From Sparassis latifolia (Eukaryota > Basidiomycota > Agaricomycetes > Polyporales > Sparassidaceae), in NCBI GenBank assembly GCA_018466975.1, contig CM031562.1:868001-932000 (forward strand): a stretch of DNA of 64,000 bases, written 5' to 3'. The stretch's first letter is position 1. The number at the start of each line of letters is the position of its first letter. The translations under genes were made by a program, and so were the position numbers. The notes under the pieces were generated by a model. That model was not told the DNA's origin. It saw only the letters and a list, made by a program, of their open reading frames with translations, and did not search any database. Shown one piece after another: positions 1-13,300 of this stretch.

Positions 1-1737
1 AAGGAAGAAGAATGTACACAGTCATAAGTAGCCTTTTTATTCTCTTCTCTTACGTGGTGTCTCGCTGAAGCCTTTCAGGCCGAGCACTGCTTCAATATTA
101 ATATGAATGTGGGCATGGGTTGTGTCAGTACCCGCCGTTGATGGTAGCAGTAGTCATGAATGAGTTTGACACTGCTCCGTTAATCGTGGGCTGCTCTAGA
201 TAGCGAGAGACTCATCTCCGACCGAGTCTGAAGTCGCGCAACACGCGACGCGTTTATCACCTGACTCACGTCAATGACAGGACAGTCACGAAGACGAAGC
301 AAAGACGAAGCCACTTAGCTTGAACTTATTTCAGACCGCATGGGTGTGGAATTTGCCTTTCATCAAGTACAGTATGTATTATGGCGAATATGGGGAAATT
401 GGTCTGGACACCACAGATTTGCCTGAGCAGCTCTTTGCTATCATGATGCTATAACTCCTGACAATATCTTTGTCTTCGAGGTGAACGGGAAGACACTACT
501 TGAGGCGTTCAAGCACTATAGGAATGCAATTCTGCTCGGCCATCTACCTCGAGAGCCGCTGGCGGCGACATGGCTCTCTTTTGCTTGTCGGACGCATTAC
601 ACTCGACTTCCCACTGGGCTAGTGGCGGTACTCTGAGGAACTTCGAATTGCCGGCTTCGTCTGTAAGTTAATGCTCTAGTTTTGATACCCCTTGTTGGCT
701 GTGCGCGTACGTTTCTCAGTCTGTTTGTTCATCCTTTGCGGTATGCCGTGCTTTGTTGGTCAGTTCCTTGGTCTTTCGACCTGTGTCATTGTCATTCCTT
801 TTTGGCTGGCTCCTTCTTCGTCTGGAGCTGGCAAGGGCTAAATTTAGTGGCTCCGAGCGACTCTCGGTCGAAGCCGACATCGAGACGCACAGAACATGCG
901 ACGGGTCTTCGTCGTAACTGCATGTTGAAAGAGTGCCGTGGGCTCTGTCGGTTCTTTAGACCAGACTCGGACACCTGGGAAATAACGTGTAGGCTCCACC
1001 GTTGCAGGGAAATGCTAGTTGGGTTTGCATGATGGGATTGAGCGAGCTTGCAGTGAGCCTATTGTCGTTTGTCTCACTTCGCTGAACCGTCTCTGCTCAT
1101 TGCATGGATCGCTGGCGGTGAATCCGTATGTAGTCAGGAGTTCGCGTTCCTGGCCGGATCAAGCGTATGGAGAAAAGACATTGCACATTACAGGAGGCAG
1201 TTGGAACTACGGTTTGACAATGAACAGTGGGCATCGACATCGGAGCCAAGTTGGAGGCAAAACATGGCATCGATCGTGATCGATCATGAATTCTGAATAT
1301 TGAATTTTGAAGTTTCTCACATTTTGTTGCTACGTTGGCTCGGAACGTTGATATCGTCTGTGTAGACGAAGTACTGCCCTCTTGAGCTTGAAGCTGAAGT
1401 CCAAAGTAGATGTATGAAATTGCCAGCCGGAGTTGTATCCTCACGTGGTGATGCAGTCTGATACTGATTCGTGCTTGGGGCTGACAGCCACATGAAGATG
1501 TTACAGTGCTTTGCAAATATGAGCAACGTTAATTGTCCCGCCACATAGAGCACAAGTATTCCGGGCGGGATCAAAGTAATCTTCTCGTAGATCTCGCAAA
1601 AAATATGAAGGTCCCTAGATGAGTACAGAGCGACAGCAGAATATAATACAGTGTTGATGACACCAATAAAGAGAAGATACAGTATCTATCCAAACAACAA
1701 TGCACGAAAACATATATACTACAGAGCTCAATACAAC
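1..1737. other. Intergenic stretch, no recognised gene
   Basis: No frame gives a protein I recognise. On the plus strand, about 466-633 holds one open stretch whose translation (starting near FVFEVNGKTLLEAF) has exon-like codon content, but I cannot join it to neighbouring exons. On the minus strand, a frame at about 1317-1574 with a hydrophobic run could be an extra 3' exon of the PB1-ZZ gene, because a donor-like GTAAGT overlaps that gene's proposed stop. Neither is strong enough to call. Confidence 0.4.
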
Positions 1738-4700
1738 TTACGGGTGATAGATGGGATAAGGAATAATTGGGGGACTAGGGCCGTTGGGGTCGTTGCCCAG
1801 TTCAGCGAAACGCCTGTCCGTGTGTCATCAGTGAGCGCCGCAAAGGTTATGCGGAGCAAACAAATTCTTACTTGAACATATGCATGTCAACCTGGGAACA
1901 GAGACGGCTGAGCAAAGCATCTAGACAGGGATAAGGGAATGAATACGCACCGACGACTTGAAGACGACGAAAGCGTGCGCATTGTCGTGCGTGTCTATCT
2001 CCTGGCACACTTCGCACAGGTCCCGCCCACAATATGCGCAGCGGTACCACGCGCCCTGTATTTTCATCATGCAACAATCGCACAGCAGACTGTTATGAAA
2101 CAGGTCCTTCAAGTATGCTACGATTCCGACGTCAGCAAGTACGCAGAGGCTACTGACATGCAGATGAACTACCTTTTGGATCATCACGGTTAAACGGGGA
2201 CAGCGATCCTACTGGTGCTTTGTATCTGTCCGGAATATTCAGTAGGACGGAGAGACAGGGCATTGATATACTGACAGCCTTGGGATGAAAGGATATTCCG
2301 ACTGTAGGGGGCGATCAACGGGTCGAGGGAATTTGAAGAAGATATGCATTGGGTCGTGTACAATGTAGGAGCGTTCCTCGCAGAGCGAGCACTGCAATTA
2401 GCAGTCAACACCACTCGCACGTTGTGAAAAAGTAAACATACAAGATTATATGGTCGTGGGATAGATGGGCATTCTGCGCACTGATATCGATTACCAACGA
2501 TATTCTATGAAAGTGCGTTAATACGGCTTCCATCACTATTCAGATCGTTCCAACACACCTGGTTACACCCATTACATCGTATCCCGTGATCATCCGTCTC
2601 GCTCGTCACAGAGACGTCGTCCAGCGCTGACGTTATGCCTATACGGGTGGACGAGCCGAGCACTGTACCATCATATGAGGAAATCAGCGAGTTGCGCCGC
2701 TCCCGCGATGTCACGCGCTGGCCGGTGGCAGCATCACGTCCAGTCCAGAGGCTCTTCGCAGTCCTACTGGCGGATTGGAGTTCGGCGGTACCAAGGGGGT
2801 ACGGGATCTTTGGACCAGTGATCAGTCAATTTCTGTGCTTTTGGGGATCGAGAAGAGGAGCGCGAGAGGTACCTTAATCATGATGTGTGAGGAGTTATGG
2901 CCCCCGTCCGATGAATCGAGATTGCCAGGAAGACCGGCCGACTCGCAGTTCGAGCATATGTCTATTGCTTCGCATATTGCACAATGGAACCTTGCACCAA
3001 CAATATCTTGCATGCAACTGCAAGGGAAGGTATTCAACGTCAAGAGTTCAACTGGTCTGGCAGAGAACATACTGCACGCATTTCACTCCGGGATGTGTCA
3101 TTGCTATATAAGAGGGTCAACAGACTAGATGCTTGACATCATACAAATCACTTACACAGCTCGCACGTCGGTAATGAGGGGGTGATACTGATGACAGGCA
3201 CGGACCGTGCCCTCACAGCTTTGTCTGGAACGACAAGGAAGGCGTGCGAAGGATGGATCTCATGTACTTGACTGAAGCACACCTGGTTAGACATCGCGAT
3301 GTAAATATAAATAAAGTCAACTGACCTGTAGCACGCTCGACACAAGTTGAAGTTCTTGCATGACGCGCACTTGAACCTATGGTTCACAATGACGGTGCTG
3401 CACCCCGAACATGTGCAGGACCGATGTTCGTCTTGCTCTTTAAAGAAGATCAATCAGTCAAACTAACCTCACTGGCAATGAAATGCCACGGATAGAAACC
3501 GACGCTCACCGACGTCCTGCCATCCCTTATGCCCCCAGCTCTTCTCGATGAATGCATGCCTCAACTGGCCCTTCTGGCTCGGCGCCGACCTACGCCACTG
3601 CGACAACGCACGCTGCGCGTCCTCGGGTGAGGATGGCCAGTCGCCGGAGCCAGGCGACGACCCCGGGGCGACGCTCATCTCAAGCGCATGCGTAACTCCC
3701 GCAGACTCAATGCATCCCCAGCACAGCTCGTAGCCCGTTTCCTTGGGTGTGCTGGGCATAGACTCCGGCGTCACTGCGAGGTACTTGGGGCTCGGGATCG
3801 CGGGAAGCGGTTTCCACGGCGCGTTGTCACCAAGTGGTCGGAGTGGGATGTCGGAGCCTGTGACGACAGACCAGGAGGAGAGCGAAGGTGATGTCGCGCG
3901 CTGCAGCGGTGACAGCGACGGCGAGTGCGCGTGCGAGCTGTGATTATGGCTGCGCTCGACGTACACCTCGCGGTCCTTGCCCTTCCCTCCGTTCTCCTGT
4001 GCGCCGGGCGGCTTCTTCTCCCCACACTTAGAGCAGACGTAGCGGATCGCGTCGAGGATCACCCCGCACTCGGAACAGCTCGGCGGATCCTGCGGGGGAA
4101 CGGGCGGGACAGTCGTAATGTACGGCAGTACGTCGTGCGGAACGTCCGGGTGCACAAAGTCCTGCGTAAACGTGGGCTCGGAGTTTGAGCGACGGGTGAA
4201 GGGGTTGGATACGGAGGAAGACGAAGACGAAGACGACGTAGATGCGGAGGACGCGCATCGGTGCAAGTCACTGGTTTCGCCGGATGCAGCGCCCTGCAGG
4301 TCAAACACGTTCACCTCCATCGACACCGGGCGGCTCTGCACCACCTCGTCCGAGCCCGCGACGCTCGTGCCGAGGTCATCATACACGCTCGAGCGGTCGT
4401 CGTACCCCGAGTCGTGTGCACTCTGCGAGCCCGCTGACGAGCCCGCAGTGTACGCAAAATAGTACTTCCCGCTCGAGTCCTGCTGCAGCGCAAGCTCACC
4501 GCCCATCGCAGAGCTCGCATCGTCGAGCATGTCTGCCGAGTCCGCACCACTGTATGACAAAGGGCGCGAGGGCACGTCTCCCAACATCGCCTTCACCGCC
4601 CGGGCGTTTTGGTCGCGCAACCACGCCGCGCCACGCTCGCTGTGCAACGTGGATGAACTGTGGCTCGAGCTCGCCTGCCGGGTATCCTCAAGCTTCAGCC

Positions 4701-5522
4701 GCTGGAAGACCGACGACGGGTCGTCACGGTGCCCGGAGTCTTCTGGGGGAGAGTCGTCGTCCAGGAACGGATTTGCGAGCGAGGACCGGGCGGACTGCAC
4801 ATCGCCCAGGTCCAGCGTCGGCGCAATACTGGGCACCGAGCTGGCTTCCCAGTCGTCTGGGGGCCTCGCTGGGCGCGCGATCAACGGCTCCTGGCTGGGC
4901 GCAGATACGATCGTCTTTGCACCGCGAGCACGGTAAAGTTCATACTTGGATCCCAGATCTTTCGAGCTGATAGTGACGGAGTCATCGTCAATTTCTGCGG
5001 GTGGAGGAGATGTGAACGAGAGCGAGAAATCGCTACCGTTACGGTTCCTGTACTCGTCTAGGCTGACTAGCGAAGACGTGTCCGACAGACTCGGCCCGTC
5101 GTACTCGACTGTGATCCGGACGCGCACGGTAATCTTTCCTTTGTTGAAGCTGCGACCAGATAGGATGGAAGCTGCTGACGAGATGGGCTCCTCGTTTGCA
5201 GGATGAAAGTATCGGATAGCTTCCGTGAGATCGGACTCGGTAGAGATGTCTGTGACTTCGCCGTCGTCGTCCGTATATGTGATCGCGTACGACGTAGCGG
5301 ACAGCGAGAAACATTCTTCAACCTGCGAACTCAGAATAAGACGAGTTCTACCAGAAGAGGTTTTCTGCTCACTCTTTGGCGGAGAAAATCGTAAGAACAT
5401 GTACGTGCAGAATTAAAGGTGATCCTCTTGTTTAAACCCTCGTAGGAGCACTTGACGACAAGAGCCTTGTCAGGACGTGTTTCCGTCCAGTCAATGTCAG
5501 ACGATCCATATTCGGAGGACAT
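1738..5522 (-). CDS. PB1 domain plus five ZZ zinc-finger protein (NBR1/p62-like)
   Basis: The start is the ATG at 5522, in the exon that opens the PB1 domain (KALVVKCSYEGLNKRITF). A 50-nt intron at 5323-5372 splices RQRV to EECFSLS and restores the acidic PB1 stretch (YTDDDGEVTDIST). After PB1 comes about 450 residues of Ser/Pro-rich, low-complexity sequence. A degenerate ZZ follows (CSECGVILDAIRYVCSKC, then ELCWGC after an insert). Four further ZZ modules lie at about 3250-3450 (CSGCSTVIVNHRFKCASC), 2860-3150 (HPGVKCVHCMQDIVGARFHC, after removing an intron), 2300-2600 (IRCNGCNQNIVGNRYQC) and 1950-2130 (CDCCMMKIQGAWYRCAYC). A 58-nt intron at 1814-1871 leads to a Pro-rich tail ending at 1738. 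PB1 oligomerises or pairs with other PB1 domains, and ZZ fingers bind N-termini or peptides; the layout recalls NBR1/p62 selective-autophagy receptors. I see no FW domain and no clear LIR, so the autophagy role is inferred. The exact 3' end is uncertain. Confidence 0.82.
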
Positions 5523-6324
5523 GCAGCTGCCTGAAGTGGAATTGGACTGCGCATAAGGAGGTCGAATGCTGCGGACCAGAGGACAACTCACTGCGAATAA
5601 TATGGGGGATATGACCTGCTAGATGGAACCTCAGCACTGTATAGTTTGCAAGGCGCGACAGAAGTCTGTCAGGCTCAGAATTGAGGAACAAGGAGTGAAC
5701 AGGGTGTCTTGAAGTCACGGTCCGAGTCGCTCTTGGGTGGCAGAGATCACCATCACGTGATACTAGGACGTGGGGTAAGCTGCTTTTCGTTTCCTCGTTT
5801 CCTCGTTTCTGACGCGGGGGGTTAGTCGAGAGGTCGGACAATTTAGACGGAGCCGAAATTTACTATGGATTCGATGCGCCGGTAGTTGAAATCAATACAG
5901 CGTACCGGCGGGCCTTTTCACACCAAATTATGCCTTCCTGTGTAGCTCTTCCACATCACATCTCTGTGCCTCCATACTTGATATATGGTTAGAAAAGTGT
6001 CTTTTGGGGCTTTCTGTCTAATGGAAATTTTAAAACTGGTGGAGGAACGAAAGTGCTTTGAATAAACTCGTCGCAAGTCAAATGTCACGGAAAAGTAATT
6101 AATTGTACCCAATGAATATACGCGTTATTCGGCCAATTGATAGCGAAAAGCATTTGGAAGACTGGAGACATGGAAATCAAACTGACATCCATCTTCCAAG
6201 GTCATGCATGCGTCATGATGCTTTCTGCGCGAATGTCCGGAAATCAATTAGATAAACAGCAATATGACTGGAATTATGTTACACAGTAAAAAATTACATG
6301 ACATTCATGACAGAGACTCGAGAG
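5523..6324. other. Intergenic stretch, 5' flank of the PB1-ZZ gene
   Basis: AT-rich from about 5880 onward. Only short frames without recognisable similarity occur. It should contain the promoter of the PB1-ZZ gene and the 3' flank of the PHF5A gene. I see no repeat or RNA gene. Confidence 0.5.
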
Positions 6325-6940
6325 CTATCCCTTCTTGAACCCTAACGGAACAAAATTGTAAGCACGAGAACCAGTGAGGCATCCAACACACTTACCTAGA
6401 CGACGGCGTTCATAGAAGAGGTCTGTCCGACTCGCTCCCAAATTGACGATCTTGGGACACCCGTCGCGGTCTTTCTCTAATCTGGTGCATTCCGCGCAGT
6501 AGTACGCGTCCGAGATCCCTGCGCGCAGAGTGTTAGTGCGTGGATGTGACATGGAACGCGCTGACGAGGGACGAACCTGGCGAACCGCAGATGATGCATC
6601 GTCCACCGTAAGTACCGAAATTGCACTCATCACAAATGCGCACGAGCGTTTCTGGGCGTACGTAGGAATCACAGACAGGGCTGAGGGAGAACGAGTGTAA
6701 GCCAAATCACGCGCTACGTGATCAATGCTTCCACACGTACCATTTGCCATCACATTTCTCGCATAGTCGCCCGATGGCTGTTGCAAGGAATTAAGTGCTG
6801 GATGCTACACGGTACTGGGTTTAAGACTCACCGATTCCGGGCTGACGCCTGCACATGATTAAATCTTCCATGCGCGATAATTAATACACATTGAAACACT
6901 GCAGCACACCAAAATGCTTACCAGGATGATGCTTCGACAT
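6325..6940 (-). CDS. RDS3: PHF5A/Rds3-type SF3b subunit (splicing factor)
   Basis: This is a small, nearly invariant zinc-knot protein of the U2 snRNP SF3b complex, which helps recognise the intron branch point. Six exons assemble into about 110 residues. They begin [17 protein letters not shown] (exon 1 at 6922-6940, 57-nt intron at 6865-6921, exon 2 at 6832-6864) and continue through [32 protein letters not shown] and [16 protein letters not shown]. The 3' exons give [29 protein letters not shown] and FYERRRL, then the last short exon GFKKG. The CxxC pairs that bind three zincs are all present, and the length matches the family (about 110 aa). The last intron (about 53 nt) leaves only a five-residue final exon, which explains why uninterrupted translation runs into intron sequence. 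The start is fixed by the conserved MSKHHPDL. Confidence 0.97.
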
Positions 6941-7342
6941 GGTGGTCGCAAGACAACGAGTGGGATGCCGCACTTGTAAGACTCGGGCGCGTTTCCGTTT
7001 CTCCAGCTCTCTGCTTTGTCATCCTAGACCTACACGTGATCTTGTCACGGGAAGAACCGACCAACGCCGCGGCAACTTTCAAGTTCGTGCATACCACGCA
7101 CATACTGTACGTCCTCTACAGCCAAAAGTCAGGCGCGACAGACACATAACACTGCGATGTGTATAAATGATTGTCATTGCTTAATGTCCAAATAACTGGT
7201 ACTCAATGAGTTTCTCAATCTAGTAGCTAAGTAGCGAACATGTCAACGATGGGTAAAGCACAGCAGGAATTGAGCAGCAGGAACAAATACAAAGGAGGGA
7301 CGGATTGACCGAATCGAGTCAAGGATGAGGATGAGGATAATA
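6941..7342. other. Short intergenic stretch between PHF5A and UFD4 genes
   Basis: It contains the promoter side of the PHF5A gene and the 3' flank of the HECT ligase gene. Only short uninformative frames occur and no repeat is apparent. Confidence 0.5.
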
Positions 7343-10300
7343 TTACGACAAGTGGAAACTGCCAACGCCTTCTTTCATCGCAATCCCGAGCTTCTCCTTC
7401 ATCACGGCCTTTGACGAGTACTCCGGCAGCTTGAGGTAGTTGACACACGTCATTACGCTAGGCAGGTAGTCGTCCGCTGTGAGAGGTGCTTCGTGGGGCT
7501 TGCGTACAACAGTCAAGGGTGGGTTGAGACCCCGGAAGCCTACGACATCATGAGTACACGAACGCGATGAGAATTATGCATGATACATACCACCGATCGG
7601 CAACTTCGGGCTACCAGTGATGAACTGGAGGAAGCTCCTTCTCACCGGTGCGTCATAACCTGACATGACCTCGAGCAAATCACGGATCGCACGACTCTCG
7701 ACGTTGAAGCCGTGGTCAGCCTTTACGGCTTCGCTCAGGGCTGGTAAAACAGAAACACATGAGACAAGCGTACAGCCATTGCAAGAAGTCGACGTACTCT
7801 CTAAGCTCCAATCCTCGTCACCATTACCAAACAGCATCACCAGCTCGTCTGCTGTGAACGCCTGCAAGTCGGTGATAGGAAAAACCTTGGAGAATCCTTC
7901 CCGGAATGCCTTCGCTTGCAGCTGTGCGCCCTTACCGATAATAGCGTCGATGACGTCCTGGATGTACTGATCCACATTCTCGGCAGTGACAGACACGTTT
8001 CGTCCACCGGGCTGATGAAACATCGTCGTGAGCTTCAACAAAGAGAACAAACATCGAGGCGAGCGCACACACCATTAGCTCAATGTCATACCCCGGTATT
8101 GTGAAGTCAAGGGCGAGATCTTCCACGTTGACTTCTTCTACCATCGCGAGCTTGCGGCGCAACTGTGCCCCGTGCATGAGACTTCAGGATGCACATGTAG
8201 AATCAGGAATTATAATCATACCTTGTCGTTCTGGCTCTTCGTAGCAGCAAAACTTTGAACCTGTGCCAGTGAAGCGGCCAAATCAGGGTCAACGCGCTGG
8301 AGAGACTTCATCAAGAATTATGTCTCATAACACAACCAGGGAACTTACTCTGAGACTATCGACAGTCAATGGGACATCTTCTCCAAGGATGAGCTTGAGG
8401 AAAATCTTGTTCATCGAGAGGTCGATGATGCGAGAGTCTAGCATTGCCTTCGCAACAAACTGGCCAATGACCCGGAAGATGTGCGTTCGTTTTCTGTGTG
8501 AATATGGTGAGCTAATTGAGAGCTCAAGAAGACAAAGTTAACCTACTGTCCACCATCATTTGCGATACTAGCGACACTGATAGGGGCGGGGAACAGACCG
8601 AGGGGGTGGTGGACATAAGGGCCAGGTAGAGATGAATCTGCATCACGCCATATCTTCAAGTCTCTCCGGGCAAACTCCTTCGAGACAAGAGAGTAGAATT
8701 CCAAGGTAGGTCCCAGTCCGGTGCCGACCTCTTCGAAGTATTCCACTTCTAATATCGACGACGAAGAGCCATACAGTTCGAACACTTTCACAGCCGACTC
8801 GAGTATGTGCTGGCGAGATATCCTGACTTTCTGTCGCTGCAAGCGACCCAGAAAGCCTACACCGTCGTCTCGGCGAGAGGTGTCCTGAGATCGATTTTGC
8901 TGGCTCTGCCACTTAAGAATTAGGCGCGCATAACCAAACGATGTCGACTGCAAGAAGCTGTAACGGGTAGGGAAGGGAAAGAGGAACGGGAAATGTTGAG
9001 GGAGATCAAGCGCCCAGTCAGGCAAACATGAGCTACATATATCACGTTAGTACGAATGTAAGTGTGCAGCGTTGGCGGCAGAGAACGCGCCTAGCAACTA
9101 TCATAGGTTCTTCCAATTGTCGTGTAAGTTTGGCTGTGAGCTTGTTATTGACAAATGACGACTCCGGAAGTATGCGCTTTGGCGCAAGTACAGATTGCCG
9201 CTCGCTTTCGTGGGCATTCAACTTGTGAAGAACACGAAGTAAGCGAAGGATTTTGGCAGATGGAGCGTCGTCTGGGAGAGATGACAGTGTAGGACCTGGT
9301 GAGCGACTTCGTGTGATATCTTCACCACGAGCTGCTGGCACAGTTAACATGCGGTGATACAGATTTTCACGGAAACCTACCATCTGGGGCCGGTGGTGGT
9401 CCAGGCACCTTCTTGAACTTGATGCTGTACACTCCTTGCCAGATCATGCTTAGTGGAAGAGTAGGGCCAGACTTCTTTCGCATTTCATGCTGATGGATAG
9501 CACCGTAAATTGTCAGATCCAGAGGAAGCTTGTGATCATCCATGAAAAACTCCAAGTGCCAATCGCTTGGCTTCGCCTTCAAAGCAGCTGCATAGGAACC
9601 CTTGGGCGTCGACGTATTACGCGGGGTAGGTAGTGGTGGGAAGGCTCTAGCTAGATTTGGAGTGGGTACCCGTGTTCCATCGGGAGTCTGCGCCTCCACC
9701 TTATAGCCATCTAGTTTGCTAATAAGCGTCACAACAACACAACTCTGGACGATTAGCTAACCATCATCCACAGAAACAGTAACGGTTTTCTCTGTGACCG
9801 AGCTGTCTGGGTCAGCTTCTTCATCAAAGACCTAACACAAAATGAGAAAGGCAAGGAACAACACAATAACTCAAACATACATCTGCGTCGACATCGACCT
9901 CATCGTCGGTGAAATCGGCAGCATACTCAGTATCATTGAGCATGGTCTCAGTGGATGCATTCTCCGCGGAAGGGGCATCGCTAGGTTCGGGTACAGTGGA
10001 GGCCGTCGGCCCTTCCGAGGCTTCATGGCTGCCCTCCTCCTGAGTTCCTTGCGCTGGCTCCGCAGGTGCATCGACTGTTGCCTTCTTCGCACTGAGACGA
10101 AGGCTACGTCGCCGATGAACTCCTGCTGCTTCACCTGAAGATGGTGATGTCCTTGCACCACTCTCTGTTCCAGCAGGAGTTGACGCGGCCTTTGGTGGTT
10201 GTTCTACGTTGTCTCGGGCTGCAGATGGGGGAGCTAATCCAGATGCTGCGAGAGCAGCGAGCATGCCAGACAAGCGTGAGCCACCTGGAAGAGAACCAGC

Positions 10301-13300
10301 AACTCGAGGACGCAAATAGTCATGCAGAGCCTGGAAGGTTGCGATCGCATGAATTGACACCACGATGTTGCTCAGATTACGCGGAATATCTGAATCTTCC
10401 GCGGCAACTAAGCGAAGGCGAAGCTGCCGAGCGAGCAAGGAAGGAGAACTGCGCTTAGAATCTGTTGAACGACCACACCATTAGCGTGGTACATTCGTCG
10501 ACGGCAATGAGGAACATACCATCTGCACTTTGTGCTACAGTGACTACGTCAAACGACTCCATTCTTGTCAAGCTTTCCTGTAGCTTTTTGACAAATGTAG
10601 CAAACGAGGTCTGGCTGTTTGTACCCTTGAGTTTACGGGCGCTGAAGGCAGAGAAGAATAACTCTTGTCGACGACTCAGGCTCACTAGGGGTAATACAAG
10701 TCACATGAATGAAGTCGGCCAGAAAAACGAGGAGCTCTTACCACTACGATCAGTGTCGGTCGCGAAGTGGAGAAGTCCGTCGACAACTCCACTTTGGAGC
10801 AGTTCAAAGCTTGACACAGATGTGTGGGGAGAAGCAAATAAACCGGCCAGCTCTCCAAGAGCTGCAATCAACTGTGTCTCAGATGTTGATTGCTCTGAGA
10901 CGCGGTCGACTAGTCGGCGCAAAGTTGCGAACACATCATCGGAGTCATCGTGTTCCTCGCTAAGAAGGTACTTGAATCGAATGACTCGAGCACGAAGCGT
11001 GATGGCGTCATCAGGTTCTAGTGAAAGCGAAGATAGCTTCTTGTAGCCAGGAATCGTAGCCGCTATCGACGCAGAGATGGACGTATGTGTAGGCGTAGCA
11101 GGCTCTGCTGGTGAAGGTACTTCAGATACGTCTTTCTCCTTGTCCTTGTCCTTGTCTTTTTCCTTGGACTTCGATGAGATGTTCCGAGATCCCAGCATCT
11201 CTATTTCATGGAGGACTCCTTCACGCCGGAAGACCGGCTTGTATTCTGCAGCGAGCTTACTCAACAACAGTTCCACTAATTGGAGGGCGCCAATCACAAG
11301 TGTTGGATGGTCCTTAGAGGACAGAATTGAGGAAGCAAAACTCGCCACAGGGACGAACTAGATAATGAACATCAGAATCGACGAGAAATAGTAGGGGTTT
11401 CAAACCGACAATGAACACTGCTTTCAATTCTTCTCCATCCAAAAAACTGACTGCCTTCAGTAACCCAGTCAGTGTCTTGATTCTGACCGGGGTGATCACG
11501 CTTGCTGCGTACACGTCCACCAGTATGGGGACCATGAGTCGCAAGAAGCGTCCGACGACATTGGGTTTTGAACGAAGTAGCTCCGTACGGTCGGAAGTCG
11601 ACTCTTTAGCAGGGATAACTGGAGCGGCTTCCTCGCCATCCTGGACCGATGACGAGTCAGCAGCACCAGCATCAGGAGTAGAGCATCGAGCGGATACAGA
11701 GCTGGACGCGGACTCTGCGGGAAGCTCTGATGGTGCATTCATGAAGGCTGCTGCTACTACAGCTTGACGAGCAGCAGCTCGATCAGCCTTCGCCTTCGCC
11801 TTAGTCATCTTAGCAAAAGCCTTCTCCGTGTACGACTTGTGGTCAAAGACGCCATCTAATCCATGTCAGGAACACAGAAACCAGATCACTACACAATGGG
11901 GGGACTCGCCTTTGGGCAACGGCGGCATCAACTCTGAAATGAGACTGAGTGTCTCCTCAACCTGCTCCTTAGGACGATGAGCCAAATTCTCCATAACAGT
12001 CATATCAGCTAAACCACCGCCCAATCCCTGGCCGCTGACATAATCCCCTTGCTCCTCACCACTGTCAGATGCCGGAGGCAGTACGCCAGTCAGGATCTGG
12101 TACAGTGTCTCCACGATGCCAGCCTCAAGAAGGACCAAGGTGATCTTAGGGCTTGCTCGGGCAGACGTCGCCAAAGCTCGCAGTAGTAAGGTAAACGTGC
12201 TTGCAGCAATCAGAGGAGATCCACCGGCTGGGAGAAGGAGGAGGTTCACCGCCTTTATGAGGTCGACGTCGACCAAAGCTTCAAGGTGTTCTGGAGAAGA
12301 GCGATAATACGAGTCCACGACACGGATGACACAAAGGCATGCAAACTCCACCAGACGCTGATCAGAGTAACCAAGACAATTACGGATGATCGGCCAAACT
12401 CCACGGATCATTGGGAAATGCTCAGCAGAGACATTCCGACAGCAGTTCGAGGCAGCTTGGAGAGCCGTCCTTTGAACAGCAATGGAGAAGAAATCGAGGT
12501 AATTCAGCAACGCCGCCAAGCCACCTTCTCGCACAATCGAGCTGGGAAATTCTTCCGAGATTTTCTCCAGAGTCTGTACGCTAAATGAGCATTTGCAAAA
12601 ATTAGAAACCGCGAAAATCTTACGCTCAATGTCTGTTCTGCCAAGTCAATGTAGGAAATCTCAATAAGCTTGCTGCAAAGCACTGGAATCGCGCCATGGT
12701 AAACGACGGTGTGAGCTACACCGGGCAGAGCTTCCATCAAGTTCGCGAGACATCTGCACGCCAGAACTTGGGCTTCCAGATTCTCGTCACCTTGATAAGG
12801 AGCACCACCGGTGCTCATGGCCAAAGCTGCCGCAAGGGCCGCATCCTCGTCAGGATCTTGGGGATCATCGTCGTCACCTTCGTCCGAATCGTTTCCGGTG
12901 CCACCAAGTATTCGGACAAGTTCTCGGATAAATGCCTCCACTTGAAATGAACCTGCCAAAGTGTCTTCTGTGCTGATACTGAGCAATTCGCTGAGCGCTT
13001 GTAGCGTAACAAGCCTCGTAGTGGGATCCGCGGTAGGTTTGATGTTAGTCAACATTGCCTTCAGACGACTCGATAGACCCATCATATACGATCCTAGGTG
13101 GCGGAATTCACCAAAGATCGACATGGCAGAGGAGTCGTCCAAGGCGTCGTTTGGACCCTTCGCTGGCTCTGCTGGACTGTCATCGTTGGCATCCCCTTCA
13201 TCGTGACCACCGCCGTCATCACCTCCCTCCTCTATAACCTCTTCATCACCTTGATCGTCTTGCTTCTCATTGGGCTCAGCATGCTCTTCGTGCAAACACT

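Noticed and set aside
4242..4970. 242-codon plus-strand ORF
   Set aside because: Antisense to the GC-rich disordered part of the PB1-ZZ gene; low-complexity Arg/Pro/Ser translation.
10465..11046. 193-codon plus-strand ORF
   Set aside because: Antisense shadow of UFD4 exons that fit the TRIP12 family on the minus strand.
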